From: JBCBUE01 sp039818285
GTDB lineage: Bacteria > Planctomycetota > Phycisphaerae > Phycisphaerales > Phycisphaeraceae
Direction of reading: 5' to 3'
Length of the DNA stretch: 42,334 bases
Assembly: GCA_039818285.1 (NCBI GenBank)
Contig: JBCBUE010000026.1
Span: 1-42,334 of the forward strand
This document shows, piece after piece, positions 24,907 through 33,574 of the stretch. Every line of letters starts with the position of its first letter. The first letter of the stretch is position 1. The notes beneath the pieces were generated by a model. The model was not told where the DNA came from and searched no databases. It saw only the letters and a program-made list of their open reading frames with translations. Position numbers and translations under genes: made by a program.

Positions 24907-26195
24907 CCCCGCACTCCCCCGAGACCGGCGCGCCGACCGCCGCCCTGCCCGGGCTGGACGGCGTGCTGTTCGTCGCGATGGAGAACTGGGACGAGATGTG
25001 GCGGCGCAACCAGCCGGTCGCCGCCGGCTTTGCCGATCTTCTGGGCGACCGCCCCGTGCTCTACGTCGGTCGCCACCGCGACGTCTCGCACCTGGTCCGC
25101 AAGAAGCGCATCGGCGAAGCGCTCGCCGCCACGTTCGGCGGCAACGCCTTGCGGCCCAGCGGCACGCACGGCAACGTCCACCTCATCAACCCCGTCAAGC
25201 TCCTGCCCAACACCCTCGCCCCGTGCCGGGCGTTCAACCGCTGGCACGAGCGGGTCCAGCTCCGCTCGGCGTTGCGTCGGCTGGGCGTGCGTCGGCCGAT
25301 GCTGTGGATGAACCCCTACTACGCCGTGCACATGCCCGGTCGGATGAACGAGGGCCTGAGCGTCTACGACGTCGGCGACGACTGGACCCGCGCCCCGCAG
25401 AGCAGCGCCGCCGAGAAACGCCGCACCATCGCCGAGGATGAATCGCTCACCCGCAAGGCCGACGTCAACATCATGGTGTCCGAGGCCCTGATCCGCCTCA
25501 AGCAAGGCGTGGCCGAGCGGCTGCACCACATCCCCAACGGCGTGTACGCCGAGCGCTACGCCGGCGTCGCCGAGCACGCCATCGCCCCGCACCCCGCGAT
25601 CGCCTCGCTGGCCGGCCCCGTGCTCGGCTACACCGGCACCCTGCACGACGAGCGCATCGACGTCGAGCTCGTCGCCGCGCTCGCCGACGCTCGCCCGGAC
25701 TTCACGATCGCGTTGGTGGGCCCAAGCCACCTCAGGCCCGCGTCGCGCGAGCTGCTCGGCTCTCGAAACAACGTGCGATTCATCGATCCGGTGCCGTTCG
25801 AGCAGGTGCCGGCGCTGATGGCCGGCTTCGACGTGTCGATCGTGCCGCACCGGGTCAACGATTTCACCGAGAGCCTGAGCCCGCTCAAGCTCTACGAGGC
25901 GATGGCGGCCGGCTTGCCGATGGTGAGCACGCCCGTCGCCGGCTTCCGGGACCACGCCGATCTGTTCGACCTCGCAGCGTCGCACGCGGGCTTCATCGCC
26001 GCCGTCGAACGGGCCCTGGATGAATCCCACGGCCGCGCGATCGCTCGCCGGGCCGCCGCCGAGCGGCACACCTGGCCCAGCCGGCTCGAAGCGATCCTCA
26101 CCGCCCTGCACGAGGCACAACGGGAACTCGCCACCGACCCGCCCGCCACCAGCCCACCGACCCGCGCCGCCTGGCCCATGCCGCAGACCCCATGA
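24903..26195 (+). CDS. GT-B glycosyltransferase, TuaH-like
   Basis: 430 residues. The N-terminal half ('FVAMENWDEMWRRNQPVA', 'DRPVLYVGRHRDVSHLVR', 'MLWMNPYYAVHM', 'SVYDVGDDWTRAP') and the donor half ('VLGYTGTLHDERIDVELVAA', 'NDFTESLSPLKLYEAMAAG') resemble the group containing TuaH of teichuronic acid synthesis. That group replaces the classical EX7E loop with 'SPLKxxExxAAG'. The Pro/Thr-rich tail is probably disordered. It ends the first block of glycosyltransferases; 70 bases with a hairpin separate it from the PEP-CTERM gene. The comparison with TuaH is from memory. Confidence 0.78.
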   Translation: MTPHSPETGAPTAALPGLDGVLFVAMENWDEMWRRNQPVAAGFADLLGDRPVLYVGRHRDVSHLVRKKRIGEALAATFGGNALRPSGTHGNVHLINPVKLLPNTLAPCRAFNRWHERVQLRSALRRLGVRRPMLWMNPYYAVHMPGRMNEGLSVYDVGDDWTRAPQSSAAEKRRTIAEDESLTRKADVNIMVSEALIRLKQGVAERLHHIPNGVYAERYAGVAEHAIAPHPAIASLAGPVLGYTGTLHDERIDVELVAALADARPDFTIALVGPSHLRPASRELLGSRNNVRFIDPVPFEQVPALMAGFDVSIVPHRVNDFTESLSPLKLYEAMAAGLPMVSTPVAGFRDHADLFDLAASHAGFIAAVERALDESHGRAIARRAAAERHTWPSRLEAILTALHEAQRELATDPPATSPPTRAAWPMPQTP

Positions 26196-26211
26196 CCTGA
26201 ATCAGCCGACC

Positions 26212-26238
26212 GCCTCCCCGGCGCACGAATCGGGAGGC
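26212..26238 (+). other. Hairpin upstream of the PEP-CTERM gene
   Basis: GCCTCCC (26212-26218) pairs with GGGAGGC (26232-26238) across a 13-base loop. There is no T-run. It lies in one of the few intergenic gaps of the locus, just before a strong ribosome site. It may shield the 5' end of a processed message or attenuate read-through. Confidence 0.35.
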
Positions 26239-26265
26239 CAACCAATGGAGTAAGGAGAAAGCTTC

Positions 26266-26979
26266 ATGTTTCGCAACCGACCGCTCGCCGCGGCCGCCCT
26301 CGCGACCTGTCTCGCGACACCGGCCTTCGCTCAGATCAACTTCACCGACACCCAGCTCGTCGAGACCGACCCCGAGAACGTCCTCGACCTCGTCAACACG
26401 ACCCAGACGATCGACACCACCAACGGCCTCGACCTCACCGGCCTGACCTACCTCACCCCCACCCTCACGCCCGGCACCTCGGTCAGCGCCTCGCTCACCG
26501 CGACCCGGTCGTTCAACACCGGCGCCCTGCCCTTCTTCGGCAAGGTCAACGCGGCGGCCAAGGTCAAGCTCATCAACGCCGGCGGCGACGATGCCGTGCC
26601 CGTCGTGGACGTCGATGTCACCTTCGACGTGATCGAGGTCGACCGCGGCGTCGTGCTCACCTCGCTCGCCGAGACCCGCAGCACCTCGCTCACTGGCAAC
26701 GGCTTCACGACGCTCGAGTTCAACAACGTCAGCAGCAACTTCGCCCTCGCGCCGACGGTCGATTACGCCCTGCGCATTGTCTACGACCTGACGGTCACGC
26801 TGCCGGACAACGGCCCGCTCGACGACACGCCGACCGTGGTCGTCGTCAGCGAGTTCTTCGGCAACACCGATGCGTCGCCCTTCTCGGCCACGATCACCGG
26901 CTTCGTGCTGCCCGAGCCGGGCTCGGCGGCGCTGCTCGCCGCCGGCGTGGGCCTTCTGGCCTGCCGCCGCCGCGCCTGA
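26266..26979 (+). CDS. PEP-CTERM sorting-domain protein
   Basis: 237 residues with the best ribosome site of the region (AAGGAG). A signal peptide (1-22, cleavage at AFA|Q) leads into a beta-rich, Thr/Asp/Val-rich domain without cysteines. The end is a PEP-CTERM signal: 'LPEPGSAALLAAGVGLLA' as motif plus helix, then CRRRA. Such proteins are cut and anchored by an exosortase in bacteria that make exopolysaccharide. No exosortase gene lies in the window. The position between polysaccharide genes on the same strand suggests it is made with the polymer and may be a matrix or surface protein that binds it. The central domain is not recognised. Confidence 0.85.
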   Translation: MFRNRPLAAAALATCLATPAFAQINFTDTQLVETDPENVLDLVNTTQTIDTTNGLDLTGLTYLTPTLTPGTSVSASLTATRSFNTGALPFFGKVNAAAKVKLINAGGDDAVPVVDVDVTFDVIEVDRGVVLTSLAETRSTSLTGNGFTTLEFNNVSSNFALAPTVDYALRIVYDLTVTLPDNGPLDDTPTVVVVSEFFGNTDASPFSATITGFVLPEPGSAALLAAGVGLLACRRRA

Positions 26980-26993
26980 CATCGCCAACACCC

Positions 26994-27620
26994 ATGACCG
27001 TCGCCCACCCCGCGATCGCCGAGCCCGCGCCCCAAGCCCCCCCGAGGGGCGAGGGACGGTCCGTGCCCACGCTCAGCCGGCTCGCCGCCGCGCTGATGCG
27101 CCGGCTGCGGCTGCGTCTGGCGCGGCTCGCACACCCCGGCTCACGCTTTGGCGACGGCTGCGACGTGCGGCGCGGCCTCGCGTTGCACCGCGTCGGCAAC
27201 GGCCGGATCGTGTTCGGGCAACGGTGCGTCCTCGATCGCGGCCTCACCGTCGAGGCCGAGGGCGACCTGACCGTCGGCGATCGCGTCGTCTTCGGCCACC
27301 ACTGCACGATCGCCAGCAAGCAGCGCCTGGTCATCGGCGACGACACGCTCATCGCCGAGATGGTCAGCATCCGCGACCACGACCACCGATTCGACGATCC
27401 GTCGAAACCGGTGCGTGAGCAGGGCGCCGCGTGCGCCCCCGTCTCCATCGGCCGCGACGTCTGGCTAGGCGGCAAGGTCACGGTGCTCAAGGGCGTGACC
27501 ATCGGCGACCACGCCATCGTCGGCGCCAACGCCGTCGTGACGCGCGACCTCCCCCCCGGCGCGATCGCCGTCGGCGTCCCGGCCAAGGTCGTCCGCTACC
27601 GCCAGGGCTTCGAGTCGTGA
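26994..27620 (+). CDS. Left-handed beta-helix (hexapeptide) acyltransferase
   Basis: 208 residues. After a Pro-rich, basic N-terminus (about 1-45) come hexapeptide repeats of the type 'ANGRIVFGQRCVLDRG', 'LTVGDRVVFGHHCTIA', 'LVIGDDTLIAEMVSIRDHDH' and 'VSIGRDVWLGGKVTVLKG'. The characteristic end is 'VGANAVVTRDLPPGAIAVGV'. This is the WcaF/WbbJ/VatD-like O-acetyltransferase group, trimeric and acetyl-CoA dependent; 'RDHDH' holds the likely catalytic His. It would acetylate a sugar of the polymer in the cytoplasm. The next gene starts with GTG overlapping the stop. Confidence 0.87.
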   Translation: MTVAHPAIAEPAPQAPPRGEGRSVPTLSRLAAALMRRLRLRLARLAHPGSRFGDGCDVRRGLALHRVGNGRIVFGQRCVLDRGLTVEAEGDLTVGDRVVFGHHCTIASKQRLVIGDDTLIAEMVSIRDHDHRFDDPSKPVREQGAACAPVSIGRDVWLGGKVTVLKGVTIGDHAIVGANAVVTRDLPPGAIAVGVPAKVVRYRQGFES

Positions 27621-28603
27621 GCATCGTCCCGCCCCCGGCTGCCGATGCCACGCCGCCCGACCTCAGCGTCGTGATCGTCTCGTACAACACGCGCGAGATG
27701 ACCCTCGAGTGCCTCGACACGCTCGCCGAGGCGCTCACCCGCCTCGACGCCGAGGTGTTCGTCGTCGACAACGCCTCGACGGACGGCAGCGTCGACGCCG
27801 TCCGAGCGGCGTACCCCGACGCCGTCGTGATCGCCAACGACGACAACGCGGGCTTCGGCGCGGCGAACAACCAGGCCTTCGCCCGCGCCGCCGGTCGCTA
27901 CCTGCTGCTGCTCAACTCCGACGCCTTCCCCGAGCCGGGGGCGCTCGAGGCGTTGGTCGCCTTCGCCGAACGGCACCCCGACGCCGGCGTCGTCGGCCCG
28001 AGGACGCTCTGCCCCGACGGGTCGCTGCAGCAATCCTGCTTCCACTACCCCTCGCCCTGGCTGGCGTGGCGTGAGAACCTCTGGCTGCACCGTCTGATGC
28101 GTCGCCATCCGCGCTTCGGCGACATGGGCGCCTGGCCGCACGACGAGGTCCGCGAGGTGGACTTCGTGATCGGCGCGTGCATGCTCGTCCGCCGCGACGC
28201 CTACGACGCGGTCGGCGGGTTCGACGAGCGGTTCTTCATGTACGCCGAGGAGTCCGACTGGCAGAAGCGCATCGGCGCGGCGGGCTTTGGTGTGTGGTTC
28301 ACCCCCGACGCGGTCGTCACGCACATCGGCGGGGCAAGCGGCGCGAAGGACAAGGCCCGCATCAACAACCACTTCTTCGACAGCCTCGACGCCTACACCC
28401 TCAAGCACCACGGCCGGTTCGGCCTGGTCAACCTCCGCGCCGCCATGGCGATCGGCTGCGCCATCCGCGCCGCCGGCTGGTGCGGCGCCGGGTTGCTCGC
28501 CCGCGCGTCCGATCGGCGCGAAACCGCCGCCGCCAAGCTCCGCCTGATGCGCTGGCTCGTCTGGCGTCAGCTCACCCACTGGCCCCGCTCCGCCCCCGCC
28601 TGA
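27617..28603 (+). CDS. Family 2 glycosyltransferase, rhamnosyltransferase-like
   Basis: 328 residues, GTG start overlapping the previous stop. Motifs in order are 'LSVVIVSYNTREMTLECL', 'FVVDNASTDGSVDAVRAA', 'NAGFGAANNQAFARAAGRY', 'LLLNSDAFPEPGALEAL' and 'DFVIGACMLVRRDAYDAVGG', ending in 'FFMYAEESDWQKRIGAAG'. This is the WbbL/RfbF-like branch of GT2, many members of which transfer rhamnose. Whether rhamnose is used here cannot be tested because no dTDP-rhamnose genes lie in the window. It is inverting and cytoplasmic. Confidence 0.87.
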   Translation: MSIVPPPAADATPPDLSVVIVSYNTREMTLECLDTLAEALTRLDAEVFVVDNASTDGSVDAVRAAYPDAVVIANDDNAGFGAANNQAFARAAGRYLLLLNSDAFPEPGALEALVAFAERHPDAGVVGPRTLCPDGSLQQSCFHYPSPWLAWRENLWLHRLMRRHPRFGDMGAWPHDEVREVDFVIGACMLVRRDAYDAVGGFDERFFMYAEESDWQKRIGAAGFGVWFTPDAVVTHIGGASGAKDKARINNHFFDSLDAYTLKHHGRFGLVNLRAAMAIGCAIRAAGWCGAGLLARASDRRETAAAKLRLMRWLVWRQLTHWPRSAPA

Positions 28604-28612
28604 CCTCCCGCG

Positions 28613-29947
28613 ATGCAGACGATCCACCCACTCAACACGCCCTGGACCCGTCAGGCCGCGCTGGTGGCGGCCGGCGTGGTCGCCGCTTGCGGGCTGGTGG
28701 TCGTCGGCCACGACCAGCCCAAGCTCGGGCTGGGGCTGCTGTATCTCGCGGCCTTCGCGTGGCTGTCTTGGGTCAAGCCGATCGTCCCGCTGACGCTGAT
28801 CGTCGCGCTCACGCCGTTCGTGCAGAACCTCGGCGGCGGCGGCCTGGCGTTCTCGATCGCCGAGGTGAACCTCGCGTTGTTCACCGCGGTGTTCCTGACC
28901 AAGGCCGCGCTCGAGCGTCGACCGATCCACATCGGGCCGATCATCGTGCCGGTCGCGCTGTACTTCGCGATCTGCGTCTTCGCGTCGATCCCGACGCTGC
29001 GGTCGACGTCGATCACCTCGATCGCGCAGATGGGTCTCTACATGGTGGTGGCGGTCAGCGTCTTCGCGTCGGCGATCGACGACGATCTCGAGGAGCTGAA
29101 GAAGCCCTTCCTCGGGCTGATCGCCGTAACCGTCTGCCTGGCCGCCGCCGTCACGGCGGCGCGCGAGCAGTACTTCCTCGGGTTGCACAAGAACCTGATC
29201 GGGGCGGTCTCGTCGTGCGGGTTCATCGCGGCCGTGGAGTTCGCCCTGGCCGGGCGAGACCGCCGCGTGCGGCTGTTCGCGATGGCGTCGGCGGCGGTGC
29301 TGGCGGTGGGGATGGTGTCGGTGGTGTCGCGCGGCGCGTGGCTGGCGTCGCTGACGGGGATGGTCGTGATCTTTGTGATGCGTCGGCGCGTCCTAGACCT
29401 GTTCAAGCTGTGCGTGGTGATGGCCCCCTTCATCGCGATCGCCTGGCTCGCCCTGCCCGAGGGGCATCGCTCTTACGCCGTCGACTTCGATGCCGAGACC
29501 TATAACATCCGCGCCCGGTACCGGATGGTCGATCATGCCTACTCGTTCTTCGAGCAGAACCCGGTCTACGGCGTCGGGGTCGGGCTCCGCAAGGAGTACG
29601 ACGCGACCAACCTCGCGATGCTCACGCTCGCAGAGACCGGCGTGATCGGGCTGGTCTGCCTGATCATCATCCACGCGGCCGTGCTGTGGATGGTGCTGCT
29701 CACCGCCCGCACGATGCGTCGCGACGACCCGCTGTTCACGCTGGTGGTCCTCGCGGCCGCCCTGCTCATCAGCCGCATGGCCCACGGGATGGTCGACCAC
29801 TACTGGTCGCGCGGTCCGATCATGACGACCTGGGCCGCCGTCGGGTGCGCCACCGCGGTCTACCTCCGCCAGCACGGAACCGAAGGCCTGATCCCCCGCG
29901 TCCGGCAGCCCACGGGCGAGCCTCAGCCGGAGGCGGGCCCCGCATGA
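28613..29947 (+). CDS. O-antigen ligase/polymerase-like membrane protein (Wzy/WaaL superfamily)
   Basis: 444 residues with hydrophobic helices through nearly the whole length, e.g. 'LVAAGVVAACGLVVVGH', 'PIIVPVALYFAICVFASI', 'LFAMASAAVLAVGMVSVVS' and 'GVIGLVCLIIIHAAVLWMVL'. The Wzy_C signature region appears as 'SRGAWLASLTGMVVIFVMRR', with a periplasmic loop ending 'YGVGVGLRKEYDATNLAML'. The His usually found before the Asn in ligases and polymerases ('HN') is Thr here. These proteins join lipid-linked oligosaccharides either to each other or to a lipid anchor in the periplasm. It overlaps the next gene by ATGA. Which of the two reactions applies is open. Confidence 0.8.
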   Translation: MQTIHPLNTPWTRQAALVAAGVVAACGLVVVGHDQPKLGLGLLYLAAFAWLSWVKPIVPLTLIVALTPFVQNLGGGGLAFSIAEVNLALFTAVFLTKAALERRPIHIGPIIVPVALYFAICVFASIPTLRSTSITSIAQMGLYMVVAVSVFASAIDDDLEELKKPFLGLIAVTVCLAAAVTAAREQYFLGLHKNLIGAVSSCGFIAAVEFALAGRDRRVRLFAMASAAVLAVGMVSVVSRGAWLASLTGMVVIFVMRRRVLDLFKLCVVMAPFIAIAWLALPEGHRSYAVDFDAETYNIRARYRMVDHAYSFFEQNPVYGVGVGLRKEYDATNLAMLTLAETGVIGLVCLIIIHAAVLWMVLLTARTMRRDDPLFTLVVLAAALLISRMAHGMVDHYWSRGPIMTTWAAVGCATAVYLRQHGTEGLIPRVRQPTGEPQPEAGPA

Positions 29948-31146
29948 GCCGCTTCGCCCTGGCCTTCCCCGCCTTCCACCGCCGCGGCGGCGTCGAGCGC
30001 ATCCTCGTCGAGGTCGCGCACGACCTGGTGGCGCACGACCACGAGGTCCACCTCTTCGGGCACGACTTCGACGCGGACACGCTGCCCGAAGGCGCCGTCG
30101 TCCACGCGATCGCGGGCAACGACCCCCTCGGCCTGATGCGCACGCTCCGCTTCGCCGACCGCAGCCGAGCCGCGATCGACGCGACCGGCCTGGCCTTCGA
30201 TCGCGTCGCCACCTGCGGCGTGCTCGCCCCGGCCGGCTCGGTCATCTGGGCCCAGTCGGTCCACGCCGCTTGGCTGGAGATCGGCCGGCGCGACGGCTCG
30301 CTCAAGGACCGCCTGATGCGCCGGCTCAACCCCTTCCACCCCGCGATCCTCCGCCGCGAGCGCGCCGTCTTCGGCGGACGGCAGTACGCCCACGTCGTCG
30401 CCCTCACCGACCGTGTCAAGGTCGACCTGATGCGCTTCTACGGCGTGCCAGCCGACGACATCACCGTCATCCCCAACGGCTTTGCCCCCGGCGAGTTCAA
30501 CCCCTCAAACCGCGCCGAGAAGCGCGACGCGATGCGCCGCTCCCTGGGCATCACGGACGACGAGCGGGCGGTGGTCTTCGTCGCCAACGAGGCCAAGCGC
30601 AAGGGCCTGATCCCGCTGATGAAGGCCATCGCGCAGATCAACGATGCACGGCTGAAGTTGCTCGCGGTCGGTCGGCTCGACGCGGTGTCGCTGAGCAAGA
30701 CCGCCGACGAACTCGGCCTCGCGGGCCGCGTGACGTTCACCGGCCCGTCACCGACCGTCGCCGACTATTACGCCGCGGCCGACGCCTTCGCCTTGCCCAC
30801 CATCTACGAGGCGTGGGGCCTGGTGATCGTCGAGGCCATGGCCTGCGGCGTCCCCGCGCTCACGAGCAGGCTCGCCGGGGCCGCCGCCGCCGTTCAGCCC
30901 GAGGTCAACGGCGACCTGCTGGACGACCCGGCCGACATCGACGAGATCGCCGACAAGCTCGGCGGCCTGCTCGACCGCCCGCACGACCCCCAGGCCGTGT
31001 CCGCCTCCGTGCAGCCGTACCGATGGGACCGCGTGCTGCGTCGCTTCGAGCAGGTCTTGCTCGACCCGCCGTCGCCGTCGGTCGATCCCGCCGTGCCAGC
31101 CGCCGCGCCGGCCCAACCCGCCCACGCCCAACCGCAGCCCGCGTGA
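29944..31146 (+). CDS. Family 4 glycosyltransferase
   Basis: 400 residues. Features: 'FPAFHRRGGVERILVEVAHD', 'DITVIPNGFAPGEFNPSN', 'VVFVANEAKRKGLIPLMKAI' and the EX7E motif in 'TIYEAWGLVIVEAMACGVPA'. The N-terminal 'HRRGGVERI' and the overall pattern resemble WaaG-like enzymes. It ends in an Ala/Pro/Gln tail of about 25 residues. The stop codon overlaps the start of the acyltransferase gene (TGATG). The sugar is not predictable. Confidence 0.85.
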   Translation: MSRFALAFPAFHRRGGVERILVEVAHDLVAHDHEVHLFGHDFDADTLPEGAVVHAIAGNDPLGLMRTLRFADRSRAAIDATGLAFDRVATCGVLAPAGSVIWAQSVHAAWLEIGRRDGSLKDRLMRRLNPFHPAILRRERAVFGGRQYAHVVALTDRVKVDLMRFYGVPADDITVIPNGFAPGEFNPSNRAEKRDAMRRSLGITDDERAVVFVANEAKRKGLIPLMKAIAQINDARLKLLAVGRLDAVSLSKTADELGLAGRVTFTGPSPTVADYYAAADAFALPTIYEAWGLVIVEAMACGVPALTSRLAGAAAAVQPEVNGDLLDDPADIDEIADKLGGLLDRPHDPQAVSASVQPYRWDRVLRRFEQVLLDPPSPSVDPAVPAAAPAQPAHAQPQPA

Positions 31147-32372
31147 TGACCGCCGACACCCCCCAGCTCAGCCGGCCCGGCTACCGACCCGGCCAACACG
31201 TCACCGCCCTCGACGGCCTGCGCGGCGCGGCCGTGCTCGCGGTCGTCTTCTACCACTGCCTCTACCTGCCCGGCGACAACGCCGTGGTCGGGTTCTTCAA
31301 CCGCTTGCTGCTGACCGGGTGGGTCGGGGTCGACCTGTTCTTCGTGCTCTCGGGCTTTCTGATCACCGGCATCCTGCTCGACACGCGCAAGTCCGGCGGC
31401 GGGTACTTCGTGCCGTTCTACGCCCGTCGGCTGTTCCGCATCTTCCCGCTGTACTTCCTGCTGCTGGCGATCGTGTTCATCGGGCTGCCGCTGGTGGCGC
31501 CCGGCGTCGTGCCCGAGGACGCGCAGCGATCGCAGGTGTGGTTCTGGCTGCACATCTCCAACATTTACTACGCGCTGTACTACTGGTCGTGGGGCGCGTT
31601 GTCGCCGACGTGGTCGCTGGCGATCGAAGAGCAGTTCTATCTCGTTTGGCCGGCGGTGGTGCTGCTGTGCCCGCCGCGTGCGTTGAAGTGGGTCTGCCTG
31701 GGGTTGGCGGTCATGGCGTTCGGGCTGCGGGTGCTGGGCCGGTGGGCGGACTTCGGGCCGGTGGCCATCTACGTGTTCACGCTCACGCGGGTCGACGGGC
31801 TGGCGCTGGGCGCGTGGGTCGCGATCATGGTCCGCGACAGCGCGATGCTGAAGCGCTGGGGCGGGCCGCTGATCGCGCTCGCGGCGGTGGTGGGCGCGGG
31901 GATGCTCGCGTTCGTGTGCTTCTACGACCGGATCGACAACCTCGGTCGGGGCGGCCAGACGATCGGCTACTCGGCGGCGGCGATCGCCTTCGCCGGGCTC
32001 ATCCTCGCGGCGTCGGGCGCGACCCACGCCAATCGCCTGCAAAGCCTGTGCGCGGCCGGGTGGCTGCGCTTCTTCGGCAAGTACAGCTACGCCATCTACC
32101 TCTTCCACCGACCGGTGGAGTCGTTCGTCAATCGCGTCGAGGCTCGGCTGGGCTGGGAGACGCAAGGCACGGTGACTCTGGCGCTGCTGCACGTCGTCCT
32201 GGTGCTGGGTGTGACCACCCTGGTGTCCGTCGTGACTTGGTACACGTTCGAGTCGCGCATCCTCAAGCTCAAGCGTTACTTCCCCTACGGCGCCAAACCC
32301 AAGCGCGACGCCGCCGCGGCCGGATGGGAATCGCCCACCCTGCAACCCTCAACGCCCGGCACGACCCGATGA
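31146..32372 (+). CDS. Acyltransferase 3 (OafA/YrhL-type) membrane O-acyltransferase
   Basis: 408 residues with about ten membrane helices. Family motifs are 'LDGLRGAAVLAVVFYHCLYL' with the conserved Arg and catalytic His, 'GWVGVDLFFVLSGFLITGIL', 'YARRLFRIFPLYFLLLA' and 'PTWSLAIEEQFYLVWPAVVL'. These enzymes carry acetyl groups across the inner membrane and add them to sugars on the periplasmic side. Together with the hexapeptide enzyme at 26994, this locus has two candidates for O-acetylation, one cytoplasmic and one membrane-bound. It starts at the TGATG overlap and ends by ATGA overlap. Confidence 0.9.
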   Translation: MTADTPQLSRPGYRPGQHVTALDGLRGAAVLAVVFYHCLYLPGDNAVVGFFNRLLLTGWVGVDLFFVLSGFLITGILLDTRKSGGGYFVPFYARRLFRIFPLYFLLLAIVFIGLPLVAPGVVPEDAQRSQVWFWLHISNIYYALYYWSWGALSPTWSLAIEEQFYLVWPAVVLLCPPRALKWVCLGLAVMAFGLRVLGRWADFGPVAIYVFTLTRVDGLALGAWVAIMVRDSAMLKRWGGPLIALAAVVGAGMLAFVCFYDRIDNLGRGGQTIGYSAAAIAFAGLILAASGATHANRLQSLCAAGWLRFFGKYSYAIYLFHRPVESFVNRVEARLGWETQGTVTLALLHVVLVLGVTTLVSVVTWYTFESRILKLKRYFPYGAKPKRDAAAAGWESPTLQPSTPGTTR

Positions 32373-33574
32373 CGATGCGTTGCCTCCTGCTCACCGATTC
32401 CGACGCCTTCGCGGGCACCGAGCGTCACATGCTCGACCTCGCCGGCGCGCTCGCGTCGCGTGGCGTCGATGCCTCGATCGGTAACCCCGCCGGCACACCC
32501 CTGGCCGAGCGAGCCCACGCCGCCGGCCTGCCGCACCTCGACGTCCCGCGCGGCCCGGCGGTCGACCTGCCCGCCGCTCGACAGCTCGCCCGTCTCTTGA
32601 AGCGTGGCGACCTCGACCTCATCCACGCTCACAACGGCCGGGCCATGCTGATCGGCGCGGTCGCCACCCGCCTGGCCGGGCGTGGCGCGCTCGTCGCAAC
32701 CCAGCACTTCCTCACGCCCTCTCGGTCCGCCCGTCGCGGCCCCAAGGCCTGGCTGGCCAACGCGCTGCACCGCTGGGTCGCCGGCCGGGTCGATCGACAG
32801 GTCGCCATCTCCTCGGCCGTGCTCGACGCGATGATCGCCCGAGGCGACGCCCCCGCGGACCGTTGCCGACTCGTCCGCAACGGCATCCCGTCGCCGCAGC
32901 CGCCCGCCGGCTTCGAGGCCGCCGCCACGCGCCGCGAGTTCGGCCTCACGCCCGACGCGCCGCTCGTGGTGACCGCCGCTCGGCTCGTGCCCGAGAAGTC
33001 GATCGACGTGCTCATCGACGCGATGCGGCACGTCGTCGAGCGCATCCCCGAGGCCGTGTGCCTGATCGCGGGCACCGGCTCGCTCGAGGGAGACCTGAGC
33101 CGACGCATTGATAACGCGGGGCTCGCGGATCGAGTCCGCCTGCTCGGCTTCCGCCGCGACGTGCACGCCCTGATCGCGACCGGGGACGTGTTCGCCCTGC
33201 CCTCCGCGGCCGAGCCGTTCGGGCTCGTGTTGCTCGAGGCCATGGCGCTGGGTCGGCCGGTCGTCGCGACCGACCACGGCGGGCCGCGCGATATCGTCAC
33301 GCCCGACACCGGCAGGCTCGTGACGCCAGACGACCCCGACGCGATGGGCGACGCGCTCGCGACGCTCCTCGCCGACCGATCCAGCGCCGACGCATCGGGG
33401 CGAGCCGGGCGTGATCGCTACCGCGCCGAGTTCACAGTCGATCGCATGGCCGATGAGATGTTGGCGGTCTATCGCGAGGTCTGCCCGATCGACGTCGCCG
33501 TCGGCGAGAACGACCCGACCCAGCCGGCGTCGATGCCGCGATCGACAGGAGGTGCCGTGTCATGCGCGTCCTGA
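32369..33574 (+). CDS. Family 4 glycosyltransferase
   Basis: 401 residues, ATG overlapping the previous stop. GT-B fold: 'RCLLLTDSDAFAGTERHMLD', 'DLIHAHNGRAMLIGAVATRL', 'RLVRNGIPSPQPP', 'VVTAARLVPEKSIDVLIDAM' and EX7E in 'SAAEPFGLVLLEAMALGRPV'. It is cytoplasmic and probably transfers one sugar onto the lipid-linked chain. The final 35 residues are poorly ordered and overlap the next gene by 13 bases, where an AGGAGG ribosome site is embedded. Confidence 0.86.
   Translation: MTMRCLLLTDSDAFAGTERHMLDLAGALASRGVDASIGNPAGTPLAERAHAAGLPHLDVPRGPAVDLPAARQLARLLKRGDLDLIHAHNGRAMLIGAVATRLAGRGALVATQHFLTPSRSARRGPKAWLANALHRWVAGRVDRQVAISSAVLDAMIARGDAPADRCRLVRNGIPSPQPPAGFEAAATRREFGLTPDAPLVVTAARLVPEKSIDVLIDAMRHVVERIPEAVCLIAGTGSLEGDLSRRIDNAGLADRVRLLGFRRDVHALIATGDVFALPSAAEPFGLVLLEAMALGRPVVATDHGGPRDIVTPDTGRLVTPDDPDAMGDALATLLADRSSADASGRAGRDRYRAEFTVDRMADEMLAVYREVCPIDVAVGENDPTQPASMPRSTGGAVSCAS

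Noticed and set aside
26172..26186. Possible sigma-54 (-24/-12) promoter before the PEP-CTERM gene
   Set aside because: TGGC and GCA are present, but the GG-to-GC spacing is 8 bases instead of the required 10.
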